DNA of 64,000 nucleotides. Source: Sphingomonas sp. Leaf412 (GTDB lineage: Bacteria; Pseudomonadota; Alphaproteobacteria; Sphingomonadales; Sphingomonadaceae). The DNA is taken from positions 62,357-126,356 of the forward strand of contig NZ_LMQP01000002.1 in NCBI RefSeq assembly GCF_001425405.1, in the 5' to 3' direction. The notes under the pieces are model-generated. The model did no database searches. It was given only the letters and a program-made list of their open reading frames with translations, and was not told the origin of the DNA. Below are positions 35,549 to 43,976 of the stretch, one piece after another. Positions within the stretch are counted from its first letter, which is position 1; every line of letters begins with the position of its first letter. Position numbers and translations under genes: made by a program.

Positions 35549-37231
35549 TTGACGGTACGGCTGGTCGCAACCCTTCTCCTCGCGCCCATCCCGGCGACCG
35601 CGGACGGCCTGATCGACAATCTGCGCGGGCAGACGGTCGCCGCGGACGGGACGGTCACGCGGTTCCAGGGGATCGTCGTCGACGCGCAGGGCCGCGTCGT
35701 GCGGCTGGTGCCGGTGGGGGAGGCGCCGCAGCTGTTCACGAAACGGCAGATGAAGAAGCGCGACGGCAAGCCGTTGTGGGATTATCGCGTCGACCTCGGC
35801 GGGCGTACCGTCCTTCCCGGTTTCATCGACGCGCACGGCCACGTCATGGGCCTGGGCTTCGCCTCGCTGTCGCTCGACCTGTCGGATACGACCTCGCTCG
35901 AACAGGCGAAGGCGAAGGTCGCGGACTTCGTGCGCCGGTACCCCGACCGCAAATGGGTGATCGGACGCGGCTGGAATCAGGAGGCGTGGGGCCTCGGCCG
36001 CTTCCCGACCGCCGCCGATCTGGATGCGGTGGCGGACGGGCATCCCGTCTGGCTGGCGCGCGCGGATGGACATGCGGGCTGGGCCAGCACCGCCGCGATC
36101 CGCGCGGCGAACGTCACCGCCGCCACGCCCTCGCCCGCGGGCGGACGGATCGAACAGGCGGCGTCGGGCGCGCCCGCGGGTGTTTTCGTCGACAACGCCA
36201 TGGACCTGATCGACCGCGTCGTGCCGCGCCCGCTGGCCAAGGAACGCGACGCCGCCGTCCTCGCGGCGCAGTCGCTGCTGCTGGCCGACGGGGTCACCGC
36301 GGTGGCGGACATGGGCACGACCTTGGACGACTGGCTGAGCTATCGCCGCATGGGCGACATCGGCGCGCTGCGCGTGCGGATCATGGGCTATGCCGCGGGG
36401 GTCGACACCGCCAGCACGATCGGCGGCAAGGGGCCGACGCCGTGGCTGTACGACGACCGGCTACGGCTGGGCGGCGTGAAGCTGGTGGCGGACGGCGCGC
36501 TGGGATCGCGCGGCGCGGCGTTGCAGGCGCCCTATGCCGATGCGCCGGGGCAGCGCGGGCTCACCCTGCTGACCGACACGCAATTGCAGAACCAGATGAG
36601 CCGCGCCGCGATGGACGGGTTCCAGCTGGCCGTCCATGCGATCGGCGACCGCGCCAACCGCGCGCTGCTGGATGCGATCCAGGTGTTGAGCGAGACGTAC
36701 AAGGGGGATCGCCGCTGGCGCGTCGAGCATGCGCAGGTGGTCGATCCCACCGACCTGCCCCGCTTCGGCAGGTTCGGGACGATCGCGTCGGTTCAGCCGG
36801 TGCACCAGACCGGCGACCGCCTGATGGCGGAGGCGCGGCTGGGGCCGGCACGCCTTGCGGGCGCCTATGCCTGGGCGTCGCTGGCAAGGGCGGGCGCCCC
36901 ATTGGCGTTCGGCACCGATTTCCCGGTCGAGCGCCCCGATCCCTGGGCCACCTGGGCGGCGGCGTTCACGCGCCGGGACGCACAGGGTCAGCCGCCGGGC
37001 GGCTGGCGCCCGGAAGAAGCCGTGACGCGCGGGCAGGCATGGTGGGCGATGACCGGCGGCGCGGCGTTCGCAGGCTTCGCGGAGAAGAAGTTCGGCAGCC
37101 TCCAGCCGGGGCAGAAGGCGGACTTCATCGTCGTCGATCGCGATCCCGCGACCGCGGACCCGGCCGCGTTGCGGCAGACGATCGTCCAGGAAACGTGGAT
37201 CGGCGCGCAACGCGTGTGGCAGCGCAGGTAG
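35549..37231 (+). CDS. YtcJ-like metal-dependent amidohydrolase
   Basis: About 560 residues. A signal peptide (VRLVATLLLAPIPATADG) precedes an amidohydrolase TIM barrel with metal motifs FIDAHGHVMG, LAVHAIGDRAN, RVEHAQVV and FGTDFPVE. Substrates of exported YtcJ-type enzymes are unknown. The start is uncertain. TTG 35549 gives a clean signal peptide and uses GGGGAGGGG of the repeat. GTG 35459 overlaps the previous stop (GTGA) and has GGAGG at ideal spacing, but adds 30 residues before the signal peptide. The repeat seems to have inserted between an old start and the mature gene. Confidence 0.88.
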   Translation: MTVRLVATLLLAPIPATADGLIDNLRGQTVAADGTVTRFQGIVVDAQGRVVRLVPVGEAPQLFTKRQMKKRDGKPLWDYRVDLGGRTVLPGFIDAHGHVMGLGFASLSLDLSDTTSLEQAKAKVADFVRRYPDRKWVIGRGWNQEAWGLGRFPTAADLDAVADGHPVWLARADGHAGWASTAAIRAANVTAATPSPAGGRIEQAASGAPAGVFVDNAMDLIDRVVPRPLAKERDAAVLAAQSLLLADGVTAVADMGTTLDDWLSYRRMGDIGALRVRIMGYAAGVDTASTIGGKGPTPWLYDDRLRLGGVKLVADGALGSRGAALQAPYADAPGQRGLTLLTDTQLQNQMSRAAMDGFQLAVHAIGDRANRALLDAIQVLSETYKGDRRWRVEHAQVVDPTDLPRFGRFGTIASVQPVHQTGDRLMAEARLGPARLAGAYAWASLARAGAPLAFGTDFPVERPDPWATWAAAFTRRDAQGQPPGGWRPEEAVTRGQAWWAMTGGAAFAGFAEKKFGSLQPGQKADFIVVDRDPATADPAALRQTIVQETWIGAQRVWQRR

Positions 37232-37238
37232 CGACGCG

Positions 37239-37277
37239 AAAAAAGGGGCGCGGCGACCGCATGGATCGCCGCGCCCC
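37239..37277 (-). terminator. Intrinsic terminator of the PEP-CTERM gene
   Basis: On the minus strand a 12-bp GC stem (GGGGCGCGGCGA / TCGCCGCGCCCC) is followed by six U residues. It sits right after the stop of the PEP-CTERM gene at 37296. Confidence 0.8.
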
Positions 37278-37295
37278 GCTTCCCCCCGGAAGGTG

Positions 37296-37934
37296 TCAGG
37301 CCGTCGCCGGCTCGGCCGTGCGGCGCCGGCGCATCGCACCGCCCATCGCGCCGAAGCCCAGGATCATCAGCGCCCAGGTCGACGGTTCCGGCACCGCGGA
37401 CAGCCCGATATTGTCGACATAGCCGCCCAGCGAGTCGCTGGCCCCCGTGGCGGCGAAGGTCAGCGTGGACCCCGCCGTCGCGGTGAAGCGGGCGGAATAT
37501 TGCGCCCATGCGGTCGTGCTGCCGCCGCCGAGGTCGAGATTGCCCGGCGGGGTCAGCAGAACGCCGTTCAGCAGCACGCTGATCCCGTTCGAACCCGCCG
37601 CGACGTTGGGACGGGCGGAATACAGGAACGACAGGTCGTACGTGCCCGCCGCCACGATCGTGCGCGACATCATGCTGTTCCCGCTGGTGTCCAGCTCCAC
37701 GAAGACGGCGCCGCCGGTCGCCGCGGGCGCGCCCGCGACGTTGTTCTGCAACTCGATGTTGGGCGATCCGGTCCATCCGTCCGCGGCCGCGACCGTCGTG
37801 AACGTGCCAGGTCCCGGTCCGCCGGAGACGCTTTCGAAGTCGGAATAGAAAATCTGCGTCGCGGCAAGCGACGGATTGGCGGCGGTCAGCGATGCGATAC
37901 CGGCAATGCCGAATAACAGGTGCTTCACGATCAT
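37296..37934 (-). CDS. PEP-CTERM sorting-signal protein (PEPxxWA type)
   Basis: 212 residues. A signal peptide (FGIAGIASLTAANPSLA) precedes a beta-rich jelly-roll-like domain with SARFTATAGSTLTFAATG and DNIGLSAV patterns. The C-terminal sorting signal is VPEPSTWALMILGFGAMGG followed by the Arg cluster MRRRRT. Such proteins are cut by exosortase A (EpsH) and released with exopolysaccharide. No exosortase lies in the window, but an associated ligase and glycosyltransferase do. Start ATG 37934. Confidence 0.93.
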   Translation of the reverse strand: MIVKHLLFGIAGIASLTAANPSLAATQIFYSDFESVSGGPGPGTFTTVAAADGWTGSPNIELQNNVAGAPAATGGAVFVELDTSGNSMMSRTIVAAGTYDLSFLYSARPNVAAGSNGISVLLNGVLLTPPGNLDLGGGSTTAWAQYSARFTATAGSTLTFAATGASDSLGGYVDNIGLSAVPEPSTWALMILGFGAMGGAMRRRRTAEPATA

Positions 37935-38046
37935 TCTCCCCGAAGTGATGACTAACTTCGCGGCCCGCTGCTATTCTTTAGCTTGTTGTGCAGGTTACCA
38001 AAAAATGAACGAATCGCAAGCGACCCGGAGTCCCGCCACGGCACAA

Positions 38047-38082
38047 GGAAAAGGCCGCGGCGCCCCCCGGCACCGCGGCCCC
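38047..38082 (-). terminator. Probable ctrA terminator
   Basis: Stem GGCCGCGG (38053-38060) with CCGCGGCC (38073-38080) on a C/G-rich loop, followed on the minus strand by TTTTCC. It lies 45 bases after the ctrA stop. Confidence 0.5.
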
Positions 38083-38125
38083 GTTTCCCGAAATCACGCC
38101 GGGAGAGGGTGGAGGGGACGGAAGG

Positions 38126-38827
38126 TCAGGCGACCTCGGCCACGACCGCGCCTTCGGGTTCGCGCAGGACATAGCCGCGGCCCCAGACGGTCTCGATGTA
38201 ATTCTCGCCGTCGCACGCCATCGACAGCTTCTTGCGCAACTTGCAGATGAAGACGTCGATGATCTTCAGTTCGGGTTCGTCCATCCCGCCGTACAGGTGG
38301 TTGAGGAACATTTCCTTGGTCAGCGTCGTGCCCTTGCGGAGCGACAGCAGCTCCAGCATCGCATATTCCTTGCCGGTCAGGTGCACCCGCGCCGAATCGA
38401 CCTCGACGGTCTTGGCGTCCAGGTTCACCGCCAGCTTGCCCGTGCGGATGACCGATTGCGAATGGCCCTTGGACCGGCGGACGACCGCCTGGATGCGCGC
38501 GACCAGTTCCTCGCGGTGGAAGGGCTTGGTCACGTAATCGTCCGCGCCGAAACCGAACGATCGGACCTTGCTGTCCATTTCGTTGATCCCCGACAGGATC
38601 AGCACCGGCGTCGCGACACGCGCGACGCGCAACCGCTTCAGCACGTCGTAGCCGTGCATGTCGGGCAGGTTCAGGTCGAGCAGGATGATATCGTAATCGT
38701 ACAGCTTGCCGAGGTCCAAGCCCTCCTCGCCAAGATCGGTGGTGTAGACGTTGAAACCCTCGGTCGCGAGCATCAGCTCGATCGCCTTGGCAGTGGTCGG
38801 CTCGTCCTCGATCAACAGCACGCGCAT
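38126..38827 (-). CDS. ctrA: Cell-cycle response regulator CtrA
   Basis: 233-residue OmpR-type regulator. The receiver domain ([20 protein letters not shown]) has the phospho-acceptor at Asp51 in [11 protein letters not shown], and Lys in VTKPF. The C-terminal winged helix includes [20 protein letters not shown] and [11 protein letters not shown]. This is the alphaproteobacterial master regulator of cell cycle and, in sphingomonads, of motility and division genes. ATG 38827 gives the standard N-terminus; twelve extra upstream codons are non-family. A TTAA-N7-TTAA box upstream suggests autoregulation. Confidence 0.97.
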   Translation of the reverse strand: MRVLLIEDEPTTAKAIELMLATEGFNVYTTDLGEEGLDLGKLYDYDIILLDLNLPDMHGYDVLKRLRVARVATPVLILSGINEMDSKVRSFGFGADDYVTKPFHREELVARIQAVVRRSKGHSQSVIRTGKLAVNLDAKTVEVDSARVHLTGKEYAMLELLSLRKGTTLTKEMFLNHLYGGMDEPELKIIDVFICKLRKKLSMACDGENYIETVWGRGYVLREPEGAVVAEVA

Positions 38828-38919
38828 GGGTTGTTCCCCTGTACCGACCATCGCTGTCGCCACCCCTGGCGCGATCCCGGCCTTGAATAATTAACCAAAC
38901 CCCATCTGAACGCAAAAGG

Positions 38920-38934
38920 TTAATTCCGGATTAA
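38920..38934. promoter_or_regulatory. CtrA box TTAA-N7-TTAA upstream of ctrA
   Basis: TTAA at 38920-38923 and TTAA at 38931-38934 with seven bases between, the exact CtrA consensus. A further half-site TTAACC lies at 38891. The box is about 93 bases upstream of the ctrA start and overlaps the stop codon of the permease gene. Confidence 0.7.
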
Positions 38935-40061
38935 TCCAGCCGTTCCGGCGAGTCGGTCGCCGAGGGCCGCGACGGTGCCGGCTCCGGGGGACGAAGCGTG
39001 CCGCGCGCGGTGAACAACGTGCGTTCGCGCGCGCGGGGAATATCCTCGCCCAGCACTTCGCGCAGGTACAGGCTGCGTACCAGCGTGAACCCGACGACCA
39101 GGATGCCGCCGGAGAAGAACAGTCCGAACACCCCGAACACCGCGCCCGTCCCGATGATCGCGAACAGGCTGAGCGCGGGCGGGATCGCGACGACGCGACT
39201 CGTGACGAAGGGCGTGACGAAATTGGTCTGCACGACCCGCACGATCGCGAAGACCGCCAGCGCCCACAGCAGCGGCTGCGTCCCCTGCGTGGCGGCGAGG
39301 CCCAGCGCGGGCAGCATCGCCGCGATCGGGCCGACATAGGGGATGAACTCGCTCAACCCCGTCAACAGCCCCAGCGCGGCGGGGGAGGGGACGCCCGCCA
39401 GCCACAGGCCGACGCCGACCATCACCCCCATCGACGTCATCTGGATCAATTGCGCGCGCAGCCACAGCAGCAACGTCGACCCGACGTCGCCCATCGCATC
39501 CTCTACCGCCGCGCGCTTGGCGGGCGGGATCAGCAGCAGGAAGCCGCGTTCGTACACCTTGGGATCGACCGCGAAGAAGATCGCGCCGAACAGGACCAGC
39601 ACGGTGTTCAGCATCAGTTCGCCGACTCCGCGCGCCAGCTCCCCGATGTCCTGCGCCACCCGGCTGCCCGCGAACGCCGCCTGCACCGCATCCGCGATCT
39701 TCTCCCCCACCGGGGATCGCGACATCCACGCATCGAGCTGCGCCACCAACGTGGGCAACCGTTCGACCAGCAGGTTCACCTGGCTGCGGAATTCCACGCC
39801 GAACAGCCAGCCCAGGAACCCCATCACGCCCAGCACGCTCAGGATGGCGCAGGCCATCGCGGGCCGCGCGGGCAGGCGCGCATGGGTCCGGTACAGTTCG
39901 GCGATGGCGTGGATCGCGATCGCGACCAGGATCGATCCGAACGCCAGGATCAGCAGGTGCTGCGCCAGGTACAGCATCGTCGCGACGACGCCGATGACGA
40001 CGATCCACAGGATCCGGCGGATGAAGCGCGAATCGGCCTCGTCCGGGCTCAGGCGGTTCAT
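38931..40061 (-). CDS. AI-2E family transporter (PerM/YdiK-like permease)
   Basis: 376-residue polytopic inner-membrane protein of the AI-2E transporter family (old name UPF0118), about seven to eight helices. Conserved C-terminal motifs are GLLTGLSEFIPYVGPIAAMLPA and ALWALAVFAIVRVVQTNFVTP-like stretches. The family includes small-molecule exporters and Na+/H+ antiporters, so substrate transport is not settled. Its start overlaps the M61 peptidase stop by four bases (ATGA), so the two are translationally coupled. Confidence 0.9.
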   Translation of the reverse strand: MNRLSPDEADSRFIRRILWIVVIGVVATMLYLAQHLLILAFGSILVAIAIHAIAELYRTHARLPARPAMACAILSVLGVMGFLGWLFGVEFRSQVNLLVERLPTLVAQLDAWMSRSPVGEKIADAVQAAFAGSRVAQDIGELARGVGELMLNTVLVLFGAIFFAVDPKVYERGFLLLIPPAKRAAVEDAMGDVGSTLLLWLRAQLIQMTSMGVMVGVGLWLAGVPSPAALGLLTGLSEFIPYVGPIAAMLPALGLAATQGTQPLLWALAVFAIVRVVQTNFVTPFVTSRVVAIPPALSLFAIIGTGAVFGVFGLFFSGGILVVGFTLVRSLYLREVLGEDIPRARERTLFTARGTLRPPEPAPSRPSATDSPERLD

Positions 40062-41860
40062 GCGCCCAGCCACGCGGCGCGGAACCGGCGTTGCCGCGCG
40101 GTCGGGCGCCTGCCCGTCGATTCCACGCGTACCAGTTCCACCGCCGGATCCGCGATCGCGGTCAGGATGCCGTCGCGCATCGCGTCGCGCTGGAGGAAGC
40201 GCAGCCGCACGCTCGTCCCCGGCCGCATCGCGTCCAGTGCGGCGCGGACCGCGACCGCGTCGCCCACGGCCATGCCGTCGATCGCGATCAGGCGGTCGCC
40301 CTTCTCGATCCCGGCGCGATGCAGCGGCGTGTCGCGCGCGGGATAGCCCGACAGGACGACGCCGTCCGCGGCCTGTTCCACGCCGATGCCGCCGATCCAC
40401 CCGACACCCGGACGGGCCGGGCGCAGCACCAGCCCCGCCTGCGCCAGCAGCGGCGCCAGGTCGGGCAGGCCGCTGCCGTCGATGGTGTCGGCGAAGAAAC
40501 GGTCGGCGAACGCCTGATCCTTCGTCACCGTGCCCAGCGCGCGGCGCAGGTCGCCTTGCGTATACGGTTTTTCCGCCCGCCCGTGCGTGCGCCACAACAG
40601 GCGCATGTAATCGTCCAGCGTCACGCCGCGGAACCGCTGGCGCAGCGTCAGGTCAAGCGCGAGCGCGATCGCCTGGCCGTAGGGGTAATAGGAAAGGTAG
40701 ATGTCCGGCGCGGCGGGATCGATCGACACCGCCGCGTCCGCGAACGGCGCGCGCAGGCTCATCTCGCGCGGGCCGCCGACCGCGCGTGCGGGTGCGTTCA
40801 GCACCTGGTCCAGGTTCGCCGACGTGCCCGCCAGCCATTCGTCGAACGTCCCGACCTTCGCACGCAACGTCGTCAGCGGGCCGTAGTAATTGGTGAAGCC
40901 TTCCGCGAACCACAGCGACGGGGTGGGGTTCGCGCGGGTGAAATCGAACGGCTCCAGTTCCGCGGGGCGCAGCCGTTCGACGTTCCACGCATGGAAGAAT
41001 TCGTGCGCCAGCGTCGACAGCGACGGCTTGCCCGATCCGCTGATGACGGTGGAATTGCGGTGTTCCATGCCGTCGCCCGCCATCCAGGGCAGGTAATCGG
41101 CGAGGAACGTGTAGGTGCCGAAGTCGAACGGCGGCGCCTCGCCCCACATCCTGACCTGCTCGTCGACGATCCGCTTCGCCGCATCGGCGAAGGCGTCCGC
41201 CTCGCCGTCCGGGACCTGTGCGTGCAGCGCGATGCGGATGCGGTGTCCGCTGCCCGGCAGGGTCCATTCGCGCCGGCGGTGGGGGCCGACCTCGATCGGA
41301 CTGTCCATCAGGTAGGGCAGGTCCGGCGCCGACCAGCGGCCGTCGGCCTCCTGCTTCAGCTGCGTGGCCACCTGCCACGTCGCGGGCTGCCCCACGAACG
41401 CGACACGGGCGGCGCGCGCATCCTGCCCGACCGCCCACAGGAACGTCGCGGGGGCGTTCAGGTGCGCGTGGGTGGCGTCGATCTGCGCATAGGTGCCGTC
41501 GCCGCGGTCCCCGAACAGGGTGTAGGCGACGCTGACGGTGCCGTCGTGCGACGCCACGGACCACCCGTACGGATCGTCGCGCACGACCGGCAGCGCACGC
41601 CCCGCGCCGTCGACCGCGGACACCGCGTAGACGTTCTTCGCGAACTCGTGCAGCGCATAGCGTCCCGGCGAGGACCGGGCCATCTGGAACCGCACCGGGC
41701 CGGGCGGCAGCGCGCGCCACGTCGCGGTCACGCGTGCCGTATGATGCGCCGCGTCGGCCAGTGCGACGCTGTATTCCACCGGCGGCGCGGCCGGTGCCTG
41801 CGCCGCGACCGGGGCGGCGGGCAGCGCGGCGGCAAGGCCCAGGGCGATGATGTGGCGCAT
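40058..41860 (-). CDS. M61 family metallopeptidase (glycyl aminopeptidase type) with PDZ
   Basis: 600-residue secreted zinc peptidase. A signal peptide of about 20 residues (MRHIIALGLAAALPAAPVAA) precedes an N-terminal beta domain, the peptidase core with HEFFH (His286, Glu287, His290) followed by the third ligand region FAEGFTNYYG, and a C-terminal PDZ domain (about 510-580, GVVLSGYPARDTPLHRAGIEKGDRLIAIDG). The family opens N-terminal Gly or Ala peptides. Its stop overlaps the following permease start. Start ATG 41860. Confidence 0.93.
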   Translation of the reverse strand: MRHIIALGLAAALPAAPVAAQAPAAPPVEYSVALADAAHHTARVTATWRALPPGPVRFQMARSSPGRYALHEFAKNVYAVSAVDGAGRALPVVRDDPYGWSVASHDGTVSVAYTLFGDRGDGTYAQIDATHAHLNAPATFLWAVGQDARAARVAFVGQPATWQVATQLKQEADGRWSAPDLPYLMDSPIEVGPHRRREWTLPGSGHRIRIALHAQVPDGEADAFADAAKRIVDEQVRMWGEAPPFDFGTYTFLADYLPWMAGDGMEHRNSTVISGSGKPSLSTLAHEFFHAWNVERLRPAELEPFDFTRANPTPSLWFAEGFTNYYGPLTTLRAKVGTFDEWLAGTSANLDQVLNAPARAVGGPREMSLRAPFADAAVSIDPAAPDIYLSYYPYGQAIALALDLTLRQRFRGVTLDDYMRLLWRTHGRAEKPYTQGDLRRALGTVTKDQAFADRFFADTIDGSGLPDLAPLLAQAGLVLRPARPGVGWIGGIGVEQAADGVVLSGYPARDTPLHRAGIEKGDRLIAIDGMAVGDAVAVRAALDAMRPGTSVRLRFLQRDAMRDGILTAIADPAVELVRVESTGRRPTARQRRFRAAWLGA

Positions 41861-42034
41861 GTGTTTCCCCGTGACGACGCGCCGCGGCGGAGGCGTCCGC
41901 GGGCATGATTGCCCGTCCGCGGCACGATCGGCAAGGTCGCGCCGTGCCTGTCGGACGACGAGCCGAGCCGTTGCGTTCACCCCCGCGACAGCCGGTCGGC
42001 GGGATAATGGCGGTTCCAATTCACCATCGGTCCG

Positions 42035-42060
42035 GGAACCCGGCGCGTCGCAGCGTCGTT
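42035..42060 (+). promoter_or_regulatory. EcfG-type general-stress promoter
   Basis: GGAAC (42035-42039), 17 bases, CGTT (42057-42060), the textbook alphaproteobacterial EcfG/SigT consensus, 30 bases before the PRC-barrel-like gene start. Confidence 0.65.
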
Positions 42061-42090
42061 GCCCGACCGTATCAAAGCAGGAGCATGCCC

Positions 42091-42759
42091 ATGAAGCATA
42101 TCGTTCTGACCGCCCTTCTCCTCGGCTCGACCGCCACGGCGGCATCGGCCCAGACCACGCCCGCGCCGGCGCCCGCCGCCCCGGCCACCGCGGGTGCGGC
42201 CGTCGCCGCGGGCGCGACCGTCTACGACACCGCGGGCGGCGTCGTCGGCACGATCGCGAGCACCGACGGCACGAACGCCGTCATCGACACGGGCACCGTA
42301 AAGGCGGCGGTGCCGCTGACCTCGCTCGGCGCCGGCACCAAGGGCCCGGTCATGGCCATGACCAAGGCGCAGCTCGATGCCGCGGCGGGGCAGCAGCAGG
42401 CGCAGGCCTCGGCGGAATTCAAGTCGAAGCTCGTGCCCGGCGCGACGGTGTACGGCACGGGCGGTGCGTCGCTCGGCACGATCAAGACCGCGGATGCGAC
42501 CAACGTCACGATCACGACGCCGCAGGGTGACGCCGTCGTCCCGGTCGGGGGCTTCGGTCCTGGACCGCAGGGCGTGACGCTGGGCATGACCGCAGCGCAA
42601 TTGTCGGCGGCGATGGGCGCGGCGGCGCAGGTCGCGGGCAACACCACCACGACCGAGGCGACGACGACGACCACCGCCCCTGGGGACGGCGGGAGTGCGA
42701 CGGCGACCACGACCACCACGACGACCGAGAAGAAGACGACCAAGCGCAAGCCGCGCTGA
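42091..42759 (+). CDS. Exported protein with two PRC-barrel-like repeats
   Basis: 222 residues. A signal peptide (HIVLTALLLGSTATAASA) is followed by two similar 55-residue repeats, each starting GATVY(D/G)T.GG..GTI and ending GPV or GVT, MTKAQLDAA or MTAAQLSAA. This resembles tandem PRC-barrel units. A Thr-rich, Lys-ended tail follows (TTTTTTTEKKTTKRKPR). The function is unknown; the EcfG promoter points to the general stress response. The start is ATG 42091, seven bases after AGGAG; an ATG six bases upstream is too close to the ribosome-binding site. Confidence 0.82.
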   Translation: MKHIVLTALLLGSTATAASAQTTPAPAPAAPATAGAAVAAGATVYDTAGGVVGTIASTDGTNAVIDTGTVKAAVPLTSLGAGTKGPVMAMTKAQLDAAAGQQQAQASAEFKSKLVPGATVYGTGGASLGTIKTADATNVTITTPQGDAVVPVGGFGPGPQGVTLGMTAAQLSAAMGAAAQVAGNTTTTEATTTTTAPGDGGSATATTTTTTTEKKTTKRKPR

Positions 42760-42783
42760 ATCGCGGTCGCGAACAGTGACGAC

Positions 42784-42818
42784 GGGCGGTCCGGGTTCAC
42801 CCCGGGCCGCCCTTTTTT
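42784..42818 (+). terminator. Rho-independent terminator
   Basis: Stem GGGCGGTCCGGG / CCCGGGCCGCCC with a 5-base loop, followed by TTTTTT. It ends the PRC-barrel-like gene and lies just before the convergent SPOR gene stop. Confidence 0.92.
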
Positions 42819-42824
42819 CACCCG

Positions 42825-43805
42825 CTATCGCGCCACCACGACGCAGCCGCCGCCCGCGCGCGCGCAGGCGCGCTGCGCATCGGTGCGGCTGGCGAAGCCG
42901 GTGGCCTGCAACTTGGTCAGGCCGCCCGCGCCGACATAGGCGGGCGCGCCGCCGACCCTGTCGCCGACCTGCGACCACAGGGCACGCGCATTGGCCGCGT
43001 CGCGGAACGCGCCAAGCTGCACGCGCCAGCGTCCGGCCGCCGTCGCCCTGGGCGCGACCGATTTCGGTGCCGGGGGCTTCGCGGCGACGGTCGCGGCGAC
43101 GGGTGCGCTGGGCACCGTTACCGGTTTCGGTGCGGCGGCGACGCGCGGCGAGCGACGCGTGGCGGCCGGGGAGGCGGCATCCGCGACCCTGCTGGGCGCG
43201 ATCGGCACGGTGCCGACGGGCGTGCCCGCCCCCGCCGTCGCGGTGCGGCCGTCGGCTTCGATCCTTTTCGCCAGCACGATGCCCTCGCGCCGTTGCGCCT
43301 CGGGAATGTAGCGGTCCATCTGCGCCAGCGTCTGCGATCCCTGCGGCAGGCCCTGCTGCGACGCGCGGGTGACCAGCGCATAGGCGCGCGTCCAGTCGCG
43401 CGTCACCGCATCGCCGTTGAACAGCATCGTGCCCAGCACCAGTTCGCTGCGTTTCTCGTCACGCGCGACGGATTTCTCCAGCCACGGCAGCGCCTCCGCC
43501 TTCTTGCCGTCCTGGAACAGCGCGAGGCCGTAATTCTCCACCGCCTTGGGATGGCCCTGTACCGCGGCCTTGCGGAACCATTCCGTGGCCGCGGCCTGAT
43601 CGACCGCGACCCCGCGGCCCAGCTTGTACGCCTGGCCCAGGTTGAACTGCGCATCGGCGTCGCCGTTCGCCGCGGGGCCACGCCATTCGGCCACCGCCCG
43701 CGCGAACTCGCCGCGCCCCCACGCTTCGACCCCCGCCTTGACGTCCGCCATCGCGGGCGTCGCCGTCACGGCCGCCATCACCACTGCCGCCAGGTATCGC
43801 TTCAT
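42825..43805 (-). CDS. Sel1-repeat / SPOR domain protein
   Basis: 326 residues. A signal peptide (LAAVVMAAVTATPAMA) is followed by Sel1-like repeats of about 36 residues (AEWRGPAANGDADAQFNLGQAYKLG, then ATEWFRKAAVQGHPKAVENYGLALF) to about residue 165, a Pro/Ala-rich linker, and a C-terminal SPOR domain (WRVQLGAFRDAANARALWSQ). SPOR domains bind glycan strands stripped of peptides at the division site. It is divergent from the parA operon, whose last gene also has a SPOR domain. Start ATG 43805; a 19-residue upstream extension is unlikely. Confidence 0.9.
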   Translation of the reverse strand: MKRYLAAVVMAAVTATPAMADVKAGVEAWGRGEFARAVAEWRGPAANGDADAQFNLGQAYKLGRGVAVDQAAATEWFRKAAVQGHPKAVENYGLALFQDGKKAEALPWLEKSVARDEKRSELVLGTMLFNGDAVTRDWTRAYALVTRASQQGLPQGSQTLAQMDRYIPEAQRREGIVLAKRIEADGRTATAGAGTPVGTVPIAPSRVADAASPAATRRSPRVAAAPKPVTVPSAPVAATVAAKPPAPKSVAPRATAAGRWRVQLGAFRDAANARALWSQVGDRVGGAPAYVGAGGLTKLQATGFASRTDAQRACARAGGGCVVVAR

Positions 43806-43865
43806 TTCCCCACCCCTCCGCCGGGAAGTCCCATCATGCACGACACCGCGCATAGTGAGCAAAGA

Positions 43866-43913
43866 TTAACCAGCCGTCATCCCGAAACGGGACTTAATGT
43901 TCTCCATTAACCT
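43866..43913. promoter_or_regulatory. Three TTAA half-sites between the SPOR gene and parA
   Basis: TTAACC at 43866-43871, TTAA at 43894-43897 and TTAACC at 43907-43912. They resemble CtrA half-sites (TTAACC) but the last pair has nine bases between instead of seven. This is unusual density for GC-rich DNA and a plausible CtrA or other cell-cycle input. Confidence 0.35.
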
Positions 43914-43976
43914 TTCCTCCACTCCGCTCTGCGATCCCGTCGGCTGAAACATTACGCGGGGAGTGCGACGGAAATC

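Noticed and set aside
41861..42034. Small gene in the gap before the PRC-barrel-like gene
   Set aside because: No ribosome-binding site or coding bias; only a short hairpin and the EcfG promoter further on.
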